Shown here one piece after another: positions 62,248-64,000 of a stretch of DNA of 64,000 nt (within the stretch, counting starts at the first letter, position 1; every line of letters begins with the position of its first letter). The notes beneath the pieces were generated by a model. It was not told where the DNA came from and searched no databases. It saw nothing but the letters and a program-made list of their open reading frames with translations. A program made the position numbers and the translations under genes. The stretch is from Acidobacteriota bacterium (GTDB taxonomy: Bacteria > Acidobacteriota > Vicinamibacteria > Vicinamibacterales > UBA2999), in contig JAKFYH010000019.1 of NCBI GenBank assembly GCA_021730945.1, positions 62,001 to 126,000 on the forward strand, written 5' to 3'.

Positions 62248-63965
62248 CAGGGAGATTCACCTGGAGGCGCACGATCGTTGCACTCGCCGCCGCCCTGGCC
62301 GTGTCGGTGCCGGCATCCGCGCAGACGGCGCGCGAGCGCTATGAGGCGGCGACCGATCGCGATGCCACGGTCCGCCAGCAATTGACCGAGGCCGGGGCGA
62401 CCGCGACATCGGACCTGCGCGAGCAGATCGGCCGGACCATCGCCGCGTTCGAGACCATCGTGCGGCGTTATCCCACCAGCGGATATTCAGACAACGCTCT
62501 CTGGCAGGCCGCCAGCCTGGCTGAGGCGGCATACCTGAAGTTCAACCGGACGGACGACCGCGAGCAGGCCACTCGCTTCTATCAGTGGCTGGTGAAGGAG
62601 TATCCGTCGAGTTCGCTGGTACGGCGCGCCAGGCAGCAACTGGTGTCGATCGCTGAGGTCAGACCGGCGGTGGCGCAGCCCGTGCCAGCTGCCCCCACGC
62701 AGCCGGCGGCACCGGCGACCCTGTTGGACATCCAACGGACGGTGCTGCCCGACACCGTGCGCGTGACGCTGGAACTCGATCGCGAAGTCACCTACCGCGA
62801 GGAACGAATCGCCGGGCCCGATCGCCTCTTCTTCGACCTCAAGGGGGTCGACGTGACGCCCGCTCTGAAGGACGCGGCGCTCAATTATCCAGGCGACATC
62901 GTGAGCAAGATTCGTGTCGGCCGGCACCCGGACGCGACGATTCGCGTGGTTCTGGATCTCGAAGCGGTGTCGCGCTACAGCGTGTTCACGCTCTACCACC
63001 CCTTCCGGCTCGTGATCGACGCCGAGCGCGCCAACGCGCGCGCCGCCACGACGCCGGCGTTACCGCCCTTCGCGGCCGCACCGGAGCTGCCACTGGCCGC
63101 CGCGTTGTCACCGACCCGCGAGGCCGCGACCGCAGTTGTGCCCCCGGCCTCTCCCGTCGTCATTCCGGCCGCGCCAGTCACGCCAGCGGCCACTCCCCCA
63201 CCCTTGCCGTCGGCCGCGACGGCGAACGGCGCAGGCGGCTTCTCGATCGCGCGGCAACTCGGGCTCGGTGTCTCGCGGATCGTCATTGACCCGGGCCATG
63301 GTGGCCAGGACCCCGGGGTACTCGGCAAGGGCCTCACCGAAGCCACGCTCGTCCTCGATGTCGCCTTGCGCCTCGAGAAGCTCCTGCAGAAGGAGCCAGG
63401 ACTGGAAGTGGTGCTGACCCGGCGGACCGACGTCTTCATCCCCCTGGAGGAGCGCACGGCGATCGCCAACCGTGAGAGCGCCGACATGTTCCTGTCGATT
63501 CACGCCAACGCCAGCCGGAACCTGGCGGCCAAGGGCATTGAAACCTACTATCTGAGCTTCGCTTCGTCACCCGAGGCCGAAGCCGTGGCGGCGCGCGAGA
63601 ACTCGGCATCGGGCCGGGAGATGCATCACCTGCCCGACATCGTCAAAGCCATCACGCTCAACAACAAGCTGGATGAATCACGCGACCTGGCCAACATGGT
63701 CCAGGAATCGCTGGTGACGTCGCTCAGCAAGACCAACACGCAAGTCCGGAGTCGCGGCGTGAAGAAGGCGCCATTTGTCGTCCTGATCGGCGCCGAGATG
63801 CCCAGCGTGCTGGCGGAGATCTCGTTTGTCACCAACCGGCAGGAGTTGGCGTTGCTCAAGACCAACGCCTACAAGCAGAAAGTCGCCGAGTCGCTGTTCG
63901 CAGCCGTGATGCGGTATCGCAAGTCGCTCAAGGGCCAGGCGACCATGGCGTCGCAGGAGCGCTGA
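62244..63965 (+). CDS. N-acetylmuramoyl-L-alanine amidase with AMIN domain
   Basis: A 573-aa exported cell-wall hydrolase. A signal peptide (about 1-26) is followed by a TPR-like helical region (about 45-130), an AMIN septal-targeting domain (about 165-265), a Pro/Ala linker and an Amidase_3 domain (about 345-570) with zinc ligands in IDPGHGGQDPG and SIHANAS and the catalytic Glu in LAEISFVTN. Coupling with ftsK (ATGA) links septal DNA clearance with daughter-cell separation. Confidence 0.93.
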   Translation: MTGRFTWRRTIVALAAALAVSVPASAQTARERYEAATDRDATVRQQLTEAGATATSDLREQIGRTIAAFETIVRRYPTSGYSDNALWQAASLAEAAYLKFNRTDDREQATRFYQWLVKEYPSSSLVRRARQQLVSIAEVRPAVAQPVPAAPTQPAAPATLLDIQRTVLPDTVRVTLELDREVTYREERIAGPDRLFFDLKGVDVTPALKDAALNYPGDIVSKIRVGRHPDATIRVVLDLEAVSRYSVFTLYHPFRLVIDAERANARAATTPALPPFAAAPELPLAAALSPTREAATAVVPPASPVVIPAAPVTPAATPPPLPSAATANGAGGFSIARQLGLGVSRIVIDPGHGGQDPGVLGKGLTEATLVLDVALRLEKLLQKEPGLEVVLTRRTDVFIPLEERTAIANRESADMFLSIHANASRNLAAKGIETYYLSFASSPEAEAVAARENSASGREMHHLPDIVKAITLNNKLDESRDLANMVQESLVTSLSKTNTQVRSRGVKKAPFVVLIGAEMPSVLAEISFVTNRQELALLKTNAYKQKVAESLFAAVMRYRKSLKGQATMASQER

Positions 63966-64000
63966 GGCACGACCACTGGCCGGCTAGCCCCGAAACAGGT

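Overview
The window is GC-rich bacterial chromosome with densely packed genes, short intergenic gaps and many GTG/TTG starts. Several families point to Acidobacteriota, most likely class Vicinamibacteria: a PadR regulator paired with a duplicated orphan ABC permease (ADOP), a large sortilin/BNR-repeat exported protein, a secreted S46 dipeptidyl-peptidase, a cyclase-family protein and abundant short tandem-repeat arrays. This placement is inferred from gene content, not from a marker-gene tree. I see no insertion sequence, prophage, integrase, CRISPR array or replication origin. Most genes are ordinary core genes; the unusual content lies mainly in the regulatory and repeat sequences between and inside them. 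|| Layout. 1-5.5 kb: a 5'-truncated NtrY-like histidine kinase converges on pssA-psd (phosphatidylethanolamine synthesis), a DUF465 gene and rimI-tsaB (ribosomal protein acetylation and t6A tRNA modification). 5.5-11.4 kb: mutS, a family-5 solute-binding lipoprotein, a membrane-anchored TPR protein, tRNA-Arg(CCT) abutting apt, and acylphosphatase. 11.4-13.4 kb: a c-di-AMP (ydaO-yuaA type) riboswitch in front of a KimA-like potassium transporter. 13.4-26.5 kb: the sortilin-like protein, a flippase-like membrane protein, a methyltransferase, tRNA-Pro(CGG), a propeller-like exported protein, surE, an nfeD/band-7 pair, an MFS transporter, the S46 peptidase and ridA. 26.5-33.4 kb: truA, a CxxC mini-protein, a WYL regulator, a DUF2785 protein, a cyclase/serine hydrolase/second Rid cluster, and an ECF sigma/anti-sigma pair. 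33.4-39.2 kb: a heat-shock operon hspR-dnaJ-clpB-ftsH behind a consensus-like promoter with HspR-type operator half-sites. 39.3-49 kb: padR-ADOP, L-lactate permease, a CDGSH protein with rho, a GT39 glycosyltransferase, a small membrane protein and aspC. 49-55 kb: coaD-rsmD-recG, a second ECF sigma/anti-sigma pair with a Spy-like protein. 55-64 kb: lexA, then DUF3467-nth-metallopeptidase-ksgA, then rnj-ftsK-amidase. || Themes. (1) Three tandem-repeat families: an 8-bp GTGCTNNN/AGCACNNN array at four loci, in one case supplying a lipoprotein signal peptide and in another read in frame in a membrane protein; an 18-bp array at two loci in which each unit carries GGAGG and a TTG at ribosome-binding spacing; and a 33-bp array. 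(2) -10-like boxes repeatedly lie 5-7 nt upstream of start codons (psd, nfeD, S46 peptidase, ridA, hspR, GT39), suggesting frequent leaderless mRNAs. (3) Proteostasis and stress genes predominate: hspR operon, two sigma/anti-sigma modules, lexA, mutS, recG, nth and rnj. The best-supported regulatory RNA is the c-di-AMP riboswitch; the most unusual sequences are the repeat arrays.
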